Origin: Oscillospiraceae bacterium
GTDB taxonomy: Bacteria > Bacillota > Clostridia > Oscillospirales > JAKOTC01
Direction: 5' to 3'
DNA: 21,426 bases
Assembly: GCA_035353335.1 (NCBI GenBank)
Contig: DAOPZJ010000046.1
Span: 1 to 21,426, forward strand
Translations under genes and position numbers: made by a program
Shown: piece by piece, positions 8,322 to 15,567 of the stretch
How the letters are laid out: every line of letters begins with the position of its first letter
Position numbering within the stretch: the stretch's first letter is position 1
The notes under the pieces: model-generated
What the model saw: the letters and a program-made list of their open reading frames with translations, nothing else
The model's database searches: none
Told to the model about the DNA's origin: nothing

Positions 8322-8831
8322 TCAGACCTTGATACCGAGCCACATCAGAACCGACGCGATCAACGCCAGCAGCGCGTATGTCTCGACGATCGCCGCCATT
8401 GTAACTGCTCTGGAGCTGCTCTCAGGACGTTTGGCGACGAGAGCGCATCCGCTTGCGCCGACTTTTCCTTGGTAGATAGCCGAAAACAGACCGACGATGC
8501 CGACCGGCATACCGGCCAGTAGAAACATCATGCCCTGTTCCAACGAGAGCGCTGCGAGATTGCCCGAGAAAACGCCGATTTTGACCCAGATCAAGACCGC
8601 CACGATGAAGCCGTAAAGGCCTTGGGAACCAGGCAGAAGCTGAAGAATCAAAACTTTTGCAAACTTTTTCGGGTCCTCGGTGACAACGCCTGCTGCCGCC
8701 TGGCCCGCAATTTTGACGCCCAATGCCGAACCGATTCCTGCGATTGCCGCCGCGATGAACGAACCGATGAACGCCAGCACAACGCCGGTGAATACAGGTT
8801 CGGAAGCCGCGGTTGTTATGATGCTTTCCAT
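8322..8831 (-). CDS. atpK: V-type ATP synthase/ATPase subunit K (membrane rotor ring proteolipid)
   Basis: Subunit K forms the ion-carrying rotor ring. It has 169 residues and four transmembrane helices, as a duplicated hairpin (about 13-41, 58-86, 98-120 and 142-167). The doubled size, about 16 kDa, is typical of V-type rather than F-type proteolipids. Glu150 in IVETYALLAL is the essential ion carboxylate. The first hairpin has LLPGSQGLYGF (65-75) and the second YQGKVGASG (120-128). In Enterococcus hirae NtpK the sodium ligands are Leu61, Thr64, Gln65, Gln110 and Glu139; the matching residues here are Leu66, Ser69, Gln70, Gln121 and Glu150. This supports sodium transport, by inference. A GGAGG ribosome binding site precedes ATG 8831 after a 54-base gap that holds a hairpin. 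Confidence 0.96.
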   Translation of the reverse strand: MESIITTAASEPVFTGVVLAFIGSFIAAAIAGIGSALGVKIAGQAAAGVVTEDPKKFAKVLILQLLPGSQGLYGFIVAVLIWVKIGVFSGNLAALSLEQGMMFLLAGMPVGIVGLFSAIYQGKVGASGCALVAKRPESSSRAVTMAAIVETYALLALIASVLMWLGIKV

Positions 8832-8862
8832 TTTTAAACCTCCGTGTTGATGTGTTATGTTG

Positions 8863-8878
8863 AACGGGTTTACCCGTT
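8863..8878 (-). promoter_or_regulatory. Intergenic hairpin between subunits I and K
   Basis: AACGGG/CCCGTT pairs around a 4-base centre (an overall near-palindrome, extendable by an A-T pair inside) in the 54-base gap after the subunit I stop. No T-tract follows on the minus strand, so it is not a typical terminator. It could mark an mRNA processing or stability site that favours the high-copy K subunit; that role is inference. Confidence 0.4.
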
Positions 8879-8885
8879 ACAGCCG

Positions 8886-10826
8886 TTACTTGATTTCGAT
8901 ATATTGCGTGTTTCTGGCCAACGGTACAAACTCGTCGCCGTTGCCCCCGAAGAATTTGCCGAAAAACTCGACATACTGCAGGCGGCTGGTGTGAACGTAG
9001 GCCGACAGCAGCGAAAGTGAGAAGTTGAGCGCATGTCCGATCAGCAAAACGATAACCATAAAGATGATGCCGAAAACGCTGGTTCCGACAAGACCGGACA
9101 TCATATTAAAGACCCAGGCGATAATACCCGAAGATAAGCTCAGAGCAAAAAGGCGTGTATATGACAGTGCGTCACCGACGAATCCGAAGATATTATAAAG
9201 TGATCCGAGGCCGCCGCCGAGTTTTCCGAACAACCCTTTGGACGAGCGCCCCTGCGTCAGCACCAACACGACCGCGGAACCGATCGCAGTCCATTTTCCG
9301 ATGGTTCCGATCAGAGCACCCGTATCACCCGGAATCGCCATTGGCCCCGCCAGCATGAGAATTCCGACGATCAGCAGCATCCAAAAACCCTGATCGAAAA
9401 TCGCGGCAAAGACCTTGCCTTGTTTGATGTTTTTTAATGCAAGTGCGATATAACCGCTGAACATGTGTACGATGCCGATGCCGATGGTAAAAACCATTGT
9501 TTGCAGCGGAATTTCCAATTGAATCGGCATGCCGGTCGAAGAGGTGACGGGAAGCAGCGGAGGAATAACAGAGGTTCCGAACCAACTCCCGAAAATGACA
9601 CCTGAAAGAATCGCACCCAGTCCCCCGGCTAAAAACACGCCCATATTCTTGCGCATGCCGGGTTTCGGGTGCAAAAACAACAACACTGCGCCGCAGGCAA
9701 GCGATAAGATTATGCCGTATCCCGCATCTCCCAGAATTAATCCGAAAAACAACGAATAAAAAACCGCCACCAATCCGTTGGGGTCAACATCACGATAATT
9801 CGGGTGTGAAAACGAATCTGTCACGGACTCAAAAGGCCGTATGATTTTATTATTTCGCACGAGCACCGGGGGCTCGTCCTCTTCGGTTACCTCGGAAAAC
9901 TCCACCACGACATTATCAGTAACCTCGGCAATTGCCTTTTTCAGCGTCTCTGCGCTCTCGACGGGAACCCAGCCATCGGCGGCGAAACAGCGCATTGTGT
10001 CCTCGGATAATGCTTTTGCGTCGAGCAGCCCGCCTTTGATGGCGGTCAGGTCGCTCATGTTTTCAAAATAGTCTAATAAATCACTACTGCCCGCTTCGGC
10101 CTCAATCGATTCCTTGTCCCGTTCAAGTTCGACGATCTCTTTTTTCAACCGTTCGGTCTCGGCCTCGGCTGTGTCAGTAAACTCGGAAAAATCCACCTTG
10201 GCCCAGTTGAAGCGTTTGGCGGTCTCGTCCCACGCCGAAACGGAGCTCTTGTGCGCAGCAATAATATAATATGTATTTTCGGCATCTGCGTACACTTCCT
10301 CAAAAACGATCCCGTCGAGCCGGTCGATTTCGGCGGCAAAACCCGCGCTGTCGCGCTGTAAAACAGAACCTGCAGCAACCAATGCAGAATCGGTATCACG
10401 TATCTCGGAAAGCGGCATTTTTACCGGAAGCCAGGGAAATAGCGCCGCAATCATTGATTCGGCGCGCTCCCGCTCGCCGTTTATTTCACAAAGGCGGCTC
10501 TCGTATTCCCGCACTTTTGCCACAGCTTTTTCAAGCTGTTTTTCATCTTTTGCTAAAACGGCTGCGGTCTTTTCATCGACCGGGCGCGCCACAACGTCAA
10601 GCGAAGCAAGCAAGCTTCTGGTCACAACGCGGTATTTTGAGAGAAAATCGATGCAAAAGTCGATTTCGGTTCGATTAGACATATGAATCTCGACCCGCTT
10701 CATCTTTTCGGCGTCGCGGGTCTCCCCGATAAATTGGATTTTGCCCAGCCGCTGCAATTTTTCTAAAATCTCGTCCTGTTCGTTTAAGAGTCCCAGAATC
10801 GAGACCTTTTTCATCTCGACGATCAT
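8886..10826 (-). CDS. atpI: V-type ATP synthase/ATPase subunit I (membrane stator, a-subunit type)
   Basis: Subunit I holds the ion half-channels beside the K ring and anchors the peripheral stalks. Its 646 residues divide into a soluble N-terminal half (to about 340), rich in coiled-coil charge, and a membrane C-terminal half with about seven or eight hydrophobic segments. The conserved SYTRLFALSL (555-564) contains Arg558, corresponding to the essential arginine that faces the rotor carboxylate. HTSRLQYVEFFGKFF near the end (about 612-626) is the family's C-terminal signature, and GDAGYG in the first membrane part is also characteristic. Its start overlaps the stop of subunit H by 4 bases (ATGA, 10823-10826), so translation is coupled. 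A second ATG four codons on (MKKVSILG) is an alternative start. Confidence 0.96.
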   Translation of the reverse strand: MIVEMKKVSILGLLNEQDEILEKLQRLGKIQFIGETRDAEKMKRVEIHMSNRTEIDFCIDFLSKYRVVTRSLLASLDVVARPVDEKTAAVLAKDEKQLEKAVAKVREYESRLCEINGERERAESMIAALFPWLPVKMPLSEIRDTDSALVAAGSVLQRDSAGFAAEIDRLDGIVFEEVYADAENTYYIIAAHKSSVSAWDETAKRFNWAKVDFSEFTDTAEAETERLKKEIVELERDKESIEAEAGSSDLLDYFENMSDLTAIKGGLLDAKALSEDTMRCFAADGWVPVESAETLKKAIAEVTDNVVVEFSEVTEEDEPPVLVRNNKIIRPFESVTDSFSHPNYRDVDPNGLVAVFYSLFFGLILGDAGYGIILSLACGAVLLFLHPKPGMRKNMGVFLAGGLGAILSGVIFGSWFGTSVIPPLLPVTSSTGMPIQLEIPLQTMVFTIGIGIVHMFSGYIALALKNIKQGKVFAAIFDQGFWMLLIVGILMLAGPMAIPGDTGALIGTIGKWTAIGSAVVLVLTQGRSSKGLFGKLGGGLGSLYNIFGFVGDALSYTRLFALSLSSGIIAWVFNMMSGLVGTSVFGIIFMVIVLLIGHALNFSLSLLSAYVHTSRLQYVEFFGKFFGGNGDEFVPLARNTQYIEIK

Positions 10827-11137
10827 TTTGCGACAAGCTCTCCGATCACGATTTTTAAGGCTGCCTCGATGTTTTTCTCAGCACATTCCATCGTCTCGGC
10901 GATTTTCTGCCTGCCGTTTTGTATCTCTTGATCCAAAGCCGCCGCACTCTCACGCTCGGCCTGAAAAGTGCCCTCGATCAGTTGTTTATGCGTAAGATCG
11001 AAAGCCTCATCATATTTTTTAATCGCCTCAGCCCGAGCCGTTTCCACAATTTGATCGGCTTCACGCTTTGCCGCTTCCACCTGTTTGCGGACGGCTTCTT
11101 CGGCCTGTTTGACCTGGGCGACAAGTTCGGCGTTCAT
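10823..11137 (-). CDS. atpH: V-type ATP synthase/ATPase subunit H/G (peripheral stalk coiled coil)
   Basis: This small helical subunit pairs with subunit E in the peripheral stalk; it is the equivalent of NtpF in Enterococcus and of archaeal AhaH. From ATG 11137 it has 104 residues, nearly all one alanine-, glutamate- and lysine-rich coiled coil (LVAQVKQAEEAVRKQVEAAK and following) with no hydrophobic segment. An in-frame ATG at 11158 would add seven residues inside the end of the preceding gene. I prefer 11137 because AAAGGAAA lies about 8-9 bases upstream and the start then falls just 1 base past the upstream stop. The family diverges strongly, so the assignment relies on coiled-coil character, size and position at the head of the ATPase genes. 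Confidence 0.85.
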   Translation of the reverse strand: MNAELVAQVKQAEEAVRKQVEAAKREADQIVETARAEAIKKYDEAFDLTHKQLIEGTFQAERESAAALDQEIQNGRQKIAETMECAEKNIEAALKIVIGELVAK

Positions 11138-11138
11138 G

Positions 11139-12476
11139 CTAAGATTTCCTTTCGTCATTCATTTCCGACGCGGGTAATTCGGTGATCAAAACCTTTGCGA
11201 TTCTGAGGTTGTCAACTTCCTCGATCGTGAATCTCAGGCCCGCAGTCTCAATTTCCGTGCGTTCACCTGCGGCAGGAATATGCCCGAGCTGCGACAGCAA
11301 CAGACCGCCCACCGTGTCGTAATCGCCCTCCGGAAGCTCCACATCGAGCAGGTCCTCCAAATCGGTAAGGGTCATGCTCCCGTCGACTTCATAAGTATCT
11401 TCGCCGGTTTTGACGAATTCGTCTTCCTCGTCGTCATATTCGTCGCGCATATTGCCGACAATGCTCTCGAGCAGGTCCTCGATGGTCACGAGCCCCGAAG
11501 TACCGCCGTATTCGTCGACGACGATGGCAAGTTGGATACGGCGTCCGGTGAGTTCTCGGAACAATTCACTCAAGCTGACCGATTCGGGTACAAAAAACGG
11601 AGGCCGCATGACTTTCTCGGCGTTGATATCGGCCGGCAGCTTTTTCCCGACATATTTTAAGAGGTCTTTAACGTAGACAATTCCGATAATGGTGTCGATG
11701 TCGTCGCGGTAAACGGGAAGACGTGAATATCCCTCTTCAATGGCGAGTTTCAAAACCTCATCAACGGTATCGGTATTCTCGACGGCGCAAATCTCGGTGC
11801 GGTGGGTCATGACCTCGGCTGCGACACGGTCGTCAAATTCGAAGACGTTATTGATCATCGCCTTTTCGCTGTCCTCGATCACGCCTTTTTCCTGCCCGAC
11901 ATCGACCATCATCCGAATTTCTTCTTCGGTCACCTGTTCGTCGTTCTCACCGGGGACCACGCCGAAAATGCGTGCGAACCCTCCCGCCGCCCATTTGACA
12001 AAAGCGGTCATGGGATAATTCAGGTTTGAAACCAATTTGAGCCAACCGGAAAAGCTCAATGCGATCTTTTCACAGTAATGCGCGCCGAGCTTTTTCGGAA
12101 ACCAATAGCCGAATGTCAGATAGACAACGGCACTGATGAAAAACAATAACAGCGACGATAGAACCGAAGCGAATCCGCCTGCATTGATAAACCAAACGGT
12201 GACGCCCGCAGAAAACGCAGATAAAGTACAAACGACAAAAGCGAGTGCAAGCATGATGCGCCCGGTGTCCAAGCTATCGTAAAATCGGGACGGTTCCGAG
12301 GTCATCCTGATAATGCTCTGAGCCGATCTTTTACCTTCCTCAGCCAGCTTTTTCAGCCGGGAATCGGCAATGGTGACCGCCGCGGTCTGAGCCGCGCAGG
12401 TGAAAAACGCGAACAGCAGAAATGCGATTGCGGTGATACACCACCATATATCGCCTTCTATTTGAAATTCCTCCAA
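11139..12476 (-). CDS. CNNM/CorC-type membrane protein with CBS domains (hemolysin family, DUF21)
   Basis: This 445-residue integral membrane protein belongs to the UPF0053/CNNM family, whose members are linked to magnesium or other cation export. Order of parts: DUF21 membrane domain (about 1-175) with about four hydrophobic segments; a pair of CBS domains (about 205-330) including MTHRTEICAVENTDTVDEVL, then GYSRLPVYRDDIDTIIGIVYV and IVVDEYGGTSGLVTIEDLLE; and a C-terminal CorC_HlyC domain (about 350-435). The annotated start is TTG 12476, but a strong GGAGGA lies just inside it, 7 bases before an in-frame ATA codon at 12459-12461. The true start is therefore uncertain, and an ATG may have mutated here. 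It lies 1 base upstream of subunit H and behind its own promoter, so it leads the ATPase operon. The old 'hemolysin' label is probably misleading. Confidence 0.9.
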   Translation of the reverse strand: MEEFQIEGDIWWCITAIAFLLFAFFTCAAQTAAVTIADSRLKKLAEEGKRSAQSIIRMTSEPSRFYDSLDTGRIMLALAFVVCTLSAFSAGVTVWFINAGGFASVLSSLLLFFISAVVYLTFGYWFPKKLGAHYCEKIALSFSGWLKLVSNLNYPMTAFVKWAAGGFARIFGVVPGENDEQVTEEEIRMMVDVGQEKGVIEDSEKAMINNVFEFDDRVAAEVMTHRTEICAVENTDTVDEVLKLAIEEGYSRLPVYRDDIDTIIGIVYVKDLLKYVGKKLPADINAEKVMRPPFFVPESVSLSELFRELTGRRIQLAIVVDEYGGTSGLVTIEDLLESIVGNMRDEYDDEEDEFVKTGEDTYEVDGSMTLTDLEDLLDVELPEGDYDTVGGLLLSQLGHIPAAGERTEIETAGLRFTIEEVDNLRIAKVLITELPASEMNDERKS

Positions 12477-12480
12477 TAAA

Positions 12481-12532
12481 ATAGAATAAGGTCATTGCAT
12501 TTCATTTGCATACTAACCTTATTATATTCTAT
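12481..12532. repeat. Imperfect inverted repeat at the promoter of the CNNM-ATPase operon
   Basis: The left arm ATAGAATAAGGT (12481-12492) matches the right arm (12516-12532) in all 12 positions, with 5 extra bases in the right arm. The right arm spans the -10 element and the predicted transcription start. As RNA from the upstream DUF421 gene it could form a weak hairpin followed by T-rich sequence. As DNA it could be an operator. Neither is proven. Confidence 0.45.
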
Positions 12533-12554
12533 CTCATATGGTCAGAATTGTCAA
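12526..12554 (-). promoter_or_regulatory. Promoter of the CNNM-V-ATPase operon
   Basis: On the minus strand TTGACA (12549-12554) is a perfect -35, followed after 17 bases by TAGAAT (12526-12531). The -35 and the spacer lie inside the last codons of the DUF421 gene and the -10 covers its stop. Transcription would start near 12519, leaving about 40 bases of leader before the CNNM start. Confidence 0.7.
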
Positions 12555-13173
12555 CGATATAGACGCCGTCTTTTGCATCTGCGGTCATCAAAAACACATC
12601 CTCGGGCACGAGTCCTTTACTTTGCAGCAAATCGCGGAGCCACTGTTCGTTGCGGCCGTAAAATTTCAAGCCGTTCGGATTGATTTTCCCGTCAGCAATC
12701 ACGACCGCCGGAATTCCGTCCTCACAGCGGTCTTTTTTTAAAAAAATCGACATATGTCCGTTGGTCTCAAGCACGATACAGGAGAGTTCCCCGGGATTCG
12801 GGCAGCCCGTTTGGCGCATCCCCTCGCAGATATCCTCGACGGTGATGCGCTGCCTGTGCATCTCGGTATGATCGATCTTGCCCATGTTCATCAAAAAGCT
12901 CGGGGAACCGTAAAAGAATTTATTGATCCGCGGGCTTGCGAGCGTCAGCGCCGACATTCCGAGTTCCAACACAACCAGCAGTCCAACCGCCGCCAGAGCT
13001 TTTAAAAATGGCATGGTCTCGTTAATCAAGGGCTCGGTGGCAATTTGGGAGATGATGATCGTGATGGCGAGTTCCGGAACTTGAAGCTGCCCGACCTGCC
13101 GCTTGCCCATGATGCGCACCGCCGCGATAATCGCAACGAACGCACCCGCCGTCTTCAACAGAAAAATCCACAA
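12529..13173 (-). CDS. DUF421 membrane protein (YetF/YrbG-like)
   Basis: This 214-residue protein has three N-terminal hydrophobic segments (about 3-22, 30-55 and 57-80), with the family motifs RIMGKRQVGQLQVPELAITI split across them, and a soluble C-terminal DUF421 domain (FLMNMGKIDH..., ELSCIVLETNGHMSIFL, VVIADGKINPNGL). The molecular role of the family is not settled; YetF-like proteins are inner membrane proteins with cytoplasmic tetramer domains, and some are tied to spore or stress functions. The start is TTG at 13173, with GGAGG 9 bases upstream and an in-frame stop just beyond, so no other start fits. The stop is TAG. It has its own upstream region with a TATAAT element, and its 3' end contains the promoter of the next operon. 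Confidence 0.88.
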   Translation of the reverse strand: MWIFLLKTAGAFVAIIAAVRIMGKRQVGQLQVPELAITIIISQIATEPLINETMPFLKALAAVGLLVVLELGMSALTLASPRINKFFYGSPSFLMNMGKIDHTEMHRQRITVEDICEGMRQTGCPNPGELSCIVLETNGHMSIFLKKDRCEDGIPAVVIADGKINPNGLKFYGRNEQWLRDLLQSKGLVPEDVFLMTADAKDGVYIVDNSDHMR

Positions 13174-13217
13174 AAATTACCGCCTCCCAAGGTTTAGGTT
13201 GACCTCGGAAAGCGGCG

Positions 13218-13223
13218 ATTATA
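13218..13223 (-). promoter_or_regulatory. Putative -10 element for the DUF421 gene
   Basis: A perfect TATAAT on the minus strand lies about 45 bases before the TTG start. No good -35 sits at 17 bases; CTGGCA at 19 bases is the nearest. A weak or activator-dependent promoter is possible. Confidence 0.35.
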
Positions 13224-13238
13224 CTTTATGTAAATGAG

Positions 13239-13290
13239 CAGTTGCCAGTTGCCGCAGGTAATAGGTAATAGTAAATAGTGAAAAGGTGAG
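13239..13290. repeat. Heptad-periodic degenerate tandem repeat
   Basis: This intergenic stretch between aspartate kinase and the DUF421 gene is built of 7-base units: CAGTTGC twice in tandem, then after 3 bases AGGTAAT twice, followed by AGTAAAT, AGTGAAA and AGGTGAG in step. It codes for nothing visible. The rest of the 189-base gap (13174-13362) holds only the -10 element and a CCGCGCGG palindrome. Confidence 0.6.
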
Positions 13291-13362
13291 GTACCGCGCG
13301 GCGGGATATTTAAAAAATCAATCTTTGCATGAGCATATCAATTTACACTTGCTTTATTTCGG

Positions 13363-14685
13363 TTACTTCACAAAGGTGCGGTAAATGGCGTTGATGGCCG
13401 GTTCGAAACTGCTTTCCTCAACGCCGATGATGATGTTTAACTCACTGCTGCCCTGGTCGATCATGCGTACGTTGATGCCCTCTCCGGCGATGCAGCGGAA
13501 AATGCGTGCTGCAGTGCCGATGGCGCTCTTCATTGCGCGTCCGACGACCGCAATCAGCGCAAGCCCGCGTTCGAGCCGGATCACATCGGGCTGTGCGGTG
13601 ATCATCATCTCATCCATGATCTTTTTTTCGAGACCTTCGATATCCTTTTCGCTGACGATCACACACAGTGAATCGATGCCCGACGGCATATGTTCAAAGC
13701 TGACATTGTTATTCTCTAAAACCGAAAGCACCTTCCGGCCGAAGCCGATCTCGGCGTTCATCATCTCTTTCTCGATGATGAAGATACAGAAGCCCTTTTT
13801 ACCTGCGATTCCGGTAATGACATTCTGTAAATCCGTTCGGTCGGTATGTGCGACGATCATCGTACCGGGCGCATCGGGGTCGTTGGTGTTTCGGATGTTG
13901 ATCGGGATGCCGCTCTCGCGCACCGGAAAAACCGCGTCCTCGTGCATAACCGTCGCGCCCATATAGGCGAGCTCGCGCAGTTCGCGGTAGGTGATCGTGC
14001 TGATCGTGCGCGGGTGGTCGACGATGTGCGGATCGGCCATCAAGAAGCCGGACACATCTTTCCAGTTTTCATATAGATCCGCACCCGCAGCCCTCGCTAC
14101 GATGGAGCCGGTGACATCGGAGCCGCCGCGTGAAAAAGTTCTGACAGTCCCATCGGGCATAGCTCCGTAAAATCCGGGAATCACGGCGTACGGGCAGCCC
14201 GAGAGCCGTTTCGAAAGCACGGAAATGGTGGTTTTGGGATCGTAATTGCCCTTTTCGTCAAAGAAGATGACCTCGGCGGCGTCGATAAACTCAAAACCGA
14301 GCAATTTCGACATCACAAGTCCCGACAGATATTCGCCGCGGCTCGCGACATAACACTCCGGATGCTTGATATCGGAAGCGAGAGCCCTTTCGATGTCTTT
14401 GCGTTTCTCGGACAAATCGAGCGTTATGTCCAATCCCGCGATGATCTCGTCATACCGCGCGAAAATATCGTCCAGCACTTGCATGCGGTCTGTTTCTTTT
14501 TTGGCAAGCGACAGCAGCAGATCGGTCACTTTGATATCAGCCCCGAAGCGTTTGCCCGGAGCGGAGGGGACGATGTACCGGCGGTCGGGGTTTTGCGCGA
14601 TGATTTGCGCCGCCTTTTTAAATTGTTCGGCGTCGGCTAACGACGTTCCGCCGAATTTCGCCACACGGATATGTCTTTCCTGCAT
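13363..14685 (-). CDS. Aspartate kinase (lysC-type, monofunctional, with ACT domains)
   Basis: This enzyme phosphorylates aspartate to aspartyl-phosphate, the first step towards lysine, diaminopimelate, threonine and methionine. From ATG 14685 it has 440 residues. The kinase domain begins VAKFGGTSLADAEQF (nucleotide loop near residue 10) and has the conserved FSRGGSDVTGSIVARAAGADLY block (given here in two parts: FSRGGSDVTGS and ARAAGADLYENW) followed by DVSGFLMADP. Residues about 290-440 form tandem ACT domains (LSVLENNNVSFEHMPSG; IAGEGINVRMIDQGSSELN), which bind amino-acid effectors, so feedback inhibition is expected. An ATG at 14700 would add five residues. I prefer 14685 because GGAG lies 9 bases upstream while 14700 has no ribosome binding site. 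The length and the absence of a second enzyme domain exclude the fused kinase-dehydrogenase type. Confidence 0.93.
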   Translation of the reverse strand: MQERHIRVAKFGGTSLADAEQFKKAAQIIAQNPDRRYIVPSAPGKRFGADIKVTDLLLSLAKKETDRMQVLDDIFARYDEIIAGLDITLDLSEKRKDIERALASDIKHPECYVASRGEYLSGLVMSKLLGFEFIDAAEVIFFDEKGNYDPKTTISVLSKRLSGCPYAVIPGFYGAMPDGTVRTFSRGGSDVTGSIVARAAGADLYENWKDVSGFLMADPHIVDHPRTISTITYRELRELAYMGATVMHEDAVFPVRESGIPINIRNTNDPDAPGTMIVAHTDRTDLQNVITGIAGKKGFCIFIIEKEMMNAEIGFGRKVLSVLENNNVSFEHMPSGIDSLCVIVSEKDIEGLEKKIMDEMMITAQPDVIRLERGLALIAVVGRAMKSAIGTAARIFRCIAGEGINVRMIDQGSSELNIIIGVEESSFEPAINAIYRTFVK

Positions 14686-14738
14686 TTGCGCCTGCTCCAT
14701 TATAGAATTACGGCGTGGTATGCCGCAGTTATCATTAC

Positions 14739-14744
14739 ATTATA
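14739..14744 (-). promoter_or_regulatory. Putative -10 element for aspartate kinase
   Basis: A TATAAT on the minus strand lies about 55 bases upstream of the gene. No convincing -35 is present at 16-18 bases, so this is a weak call. The rest of the 137-base gap (14686-14822) holds only a short CATAGG/CCTATG hairpin without a T-tract. Confidence 0.25.
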
Positions 14745-14822
14745 TTCGGAATTTTAAACAGAGTGCTCATATTAATATAGTATGAACCGCCGGCCTCATA
14801 GGGTCGTTCCTATGAAAACAAA

Positions 14823-15548
14823 TCAAAGCAGTTCCGCCGAGGCCTTGTCAAGATACAAAATCCAATCGGCTTTTTGTTTGAGCAGCGTCGCCGGTACTGT
14901 TGGGGACAACTCGCCGTAAACAGTATTTTTAACTGCGGCAGCCTTGACTTTATGCGGCACGATCGAGATGATCCGATCGCTCCTCATGATCTGTTTCGGA
15001 GTCATCGTGATAGCCTGCTTCGGGACGTCGCCGACAGTGGCGAACCAGCCCTCGCCGACTTGTTGGCGTTTGCAGGCGTCGTCAAGATTGACCACAATGT
15101 AGGCCTCGTCATTGTCAAAATCGGCCGGAGGGTCGTTGAACGCGATATGCCCGTTTTCGCCGATTCCGATCACGCCGAGATCAATTGGCGCTTCGCGCAG
15201 TTCTTTTGTCAGTTTGACAATATTGGCTTTTACGTCGCCCTCGCCGTTGACAAAATGCGCAGCCTTGAGCGGCACTTTCCCGACGAACCGCTCGGTCAGA
15301 TATTTTCGGAAACTCGCAATATGAGTAATCGGCAGACCGACATATTCGTCGAGATGGAACATCTCCACTTTCGTCCAGTCGACCGGTTGTTTGATCAGAT
15401 TTTCGAACATTTGAAATTGAGACGCACCCGTCGAGAGCAGAATCCGCGCGCAGCCCTTGATTGCGATTGCCGCATTAATCACTCGCGCCGCTTCTTCGGC
15501 TGCGGTTTTTCCGAGCTGTTCGGGTGTGTCGCTGACTGAGATTTTCAT
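14823..15548 (-). CDS. nagB: Glucosamine-6-phosphate deaminase
   Basis: This enzyme converts glucosamine-6-phosphate to fructose-6-phosphate plus ammonia, the last step of amino-sugar catabolism. Its 241 residues match the short Firmicutes form of NagB (Escherichia coli NagB has 266). Conserved blocks are STGASQFQMFENL near residue 40, EMFHLDEYVGL (the active-site aspartate region), IGIGENGHIAFNDPP (the catalytic histidine region), and MTPKQIMRSDRIISIVPHKVK towards the end (MTPKQIM, then VPHKVK). The ATG is preceded by GAAGGGAC. A near-consensus promoter and a stable 5' UTR hairpin lie upstream. No transporter or nagA is next to it in the window, so its control may be separate. A related isomerase or lactonase fold is less likely given the GENGHIAFNDP motif. 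Confidence 0.93.
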   Translation of the reverse strand: MKISVSDTPEQLGKTAAEEAARVINAAIAIKGCARILLSTGASQFQMFENLIKQPVDWTKVEMFHLDEYVGLPITHIASFRKYLTERFVGKVPLKAAHFVNGEGDVKANIVKLTKELREAPIDLGVIGIGENGHIAFNDPPADFDNDEAYIVVNLDDACKRQQVGEGWFATVGDVPKQAITMTPKQIMRSDRIISIVPHKVKAAAVKNTVYGELSPTVPATLLKQKADWILYLDKASAELL

Positions 15549-15567
15549 GTTTTAATGTCCCTTCGCA

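Noticed and set aside
8863..8878. Transcription terminator between subunits I and K
   Set aside because: The hairpin is short and not followed by T residues, and it sits inside an operon whose later genes are essential for the complex.
14796..14815. Hairpin after nagB (CATAGG/CCTATG) as a terminator
   Set aside because: It has about seven pairs, a six-base loop and no T-run on the downstream side, so a terminator call is not supported.
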